DNA of 64,000 nucleotides, from NCBI RefSeq assembly GCF_006385805.1, contig NZ_VFSG01000001.1:992001-1056000 (forward strand), given 5' to 3'. Shown piece after piece: positions 63,969 through 64,000 of this stretch. The notes beneath the pieces are model-generated. The model saw only the letters and a program-made list of their open reading frames with translations, had not been told where the DNA came from and searched no databases. The translations under genes were made by a program, and so were the position numbers. Source of the DNA: Streptococcus xiaochunlingii (lineage in GTDB: Bacteria > Bacillota > Bacilli > Lactobacillales > Streptococcaceae). Numbering within the stretch: the first letter of the stretch is position 1; each line of letters opens with the position of its first letter.

Positions 63969-64000
63969 GGCAATAACGATCTCTTTATGAGCTCACTTTG

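Noticed and set aside
1-64000. tRNA, rRNA, CRISPR arrays, insertion sequences or prophage genes
   Set aside because: On reading both strands I found no transposase, integrase (other than the degenerate XerD-like), regular spacer array or tRNA-like cloverleaf. A tRNAscan or CRISPR search was not possible here.

Overview
The window is a chromosomal segment of a low-GC Gram-positive coccus. Gene content and order point to Streptococcus, most likely the mitis/sanguinis group (inference, no database search was run). The evidence is a RitR-type orphan regulator next to gnd, an scpAB cluster with a degenerate XerD-like recombinase, nrdR-dnaB-dnaI, a methionine ABC operon with an M20 peptidase, an Rgg regulator, and the nadD-yqeK-rsfS-tmcAL cluster. 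I see no rRNA or tRNA gene, CRISPR array, prophage or insertion sequence. About sixty protein genes are supported, most on the minus strand.

Layout. 1-2.4 kb: potassium uptake, trkA (cut by the window edge) and trkH, on the plus strand. 2.5-8.2 kb: a tightly overlapping minus-strand operon, murI-rdgB-yfcE-CBS-xerD-like-scpA-scpB-rluB-yidD. 8.2-11.9 kb: a yneF-like gene, lysA, a Bax-inhibitor protein, an HD protein and a probably leaderless RNA methyltransferase. 11.9-13.5 kb: acylphosphatase and yidC, then a structured repeat. 13.5-22.7 kb: greA, mltG, two acetyltransferases, murC, an unknown protein, a SNF2 helicase and a lipoprotein. 22.7-27.3 kb: der, a nitroreductase, dnaI, dnaB and nrdR. 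27.4-33.7 kb: a nuclease/phosphatase-fold enzyme, glucose PTS ptsG with two cre sites, ritR, gnd and yceD. 33.8-36.3 kb: rgg, a 58-residue small protein and an MFS transporter on the plus strand. 36.5-43.9 kb: htpX-lemA, rsmG, a PfkB kinase, a short-chain dehydrogenase, ECF transporter T and A subunits and a nucleoside phosphorylase. 44-46.7 kb: an attenuated uracil permease and an unknown protein. 47-49.3 kb: trhO, a membrane protein and an XRE regulator. 49.3-57.5 kb: an ECF S subunit, a SAM hydrolase-family enzyme, a second S-like membrane protein, metI, metN, an M20 peptidase, metQ, an amino-acid binding lipoprotein and an amidohydrolase. 57.7-64 kb: a YebC-family protein, yefM-yoeB, tmcAL, a methyltransferase, rsfS, an isochorismatase-family enzyme, yqeK, nadD and a yhbY-like gene.

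The most unusual content is intergenic. Four copies of a core that is exactly 136 bp each time (21956, 36383, 46875, 48264) fold on paper into a closing helix around three hairpins. The hairpin stems change sequence between copies while staying paired, and at least three copies sit between inverted terminal arms that each carry a hairpin. A similar three-hairpin structure lies at the right edge (63843-63968). A second structured repeat family occurs at 13281 and 44123, with a 99 bp direct duplication beside the latter.

The genes suggest some functional links. The ECF energising module (40.6-43.1 kb) has no substrate subunit beside it, whereas an orphan S subunit lies at 49.3 kb in the methionine/SAM operon, so the two probably form one transporter. 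Two methyltransferase genes, trmH-like and rsmG, appear to be leaderless, with the same extended -10 element ending six bases before the ATG.
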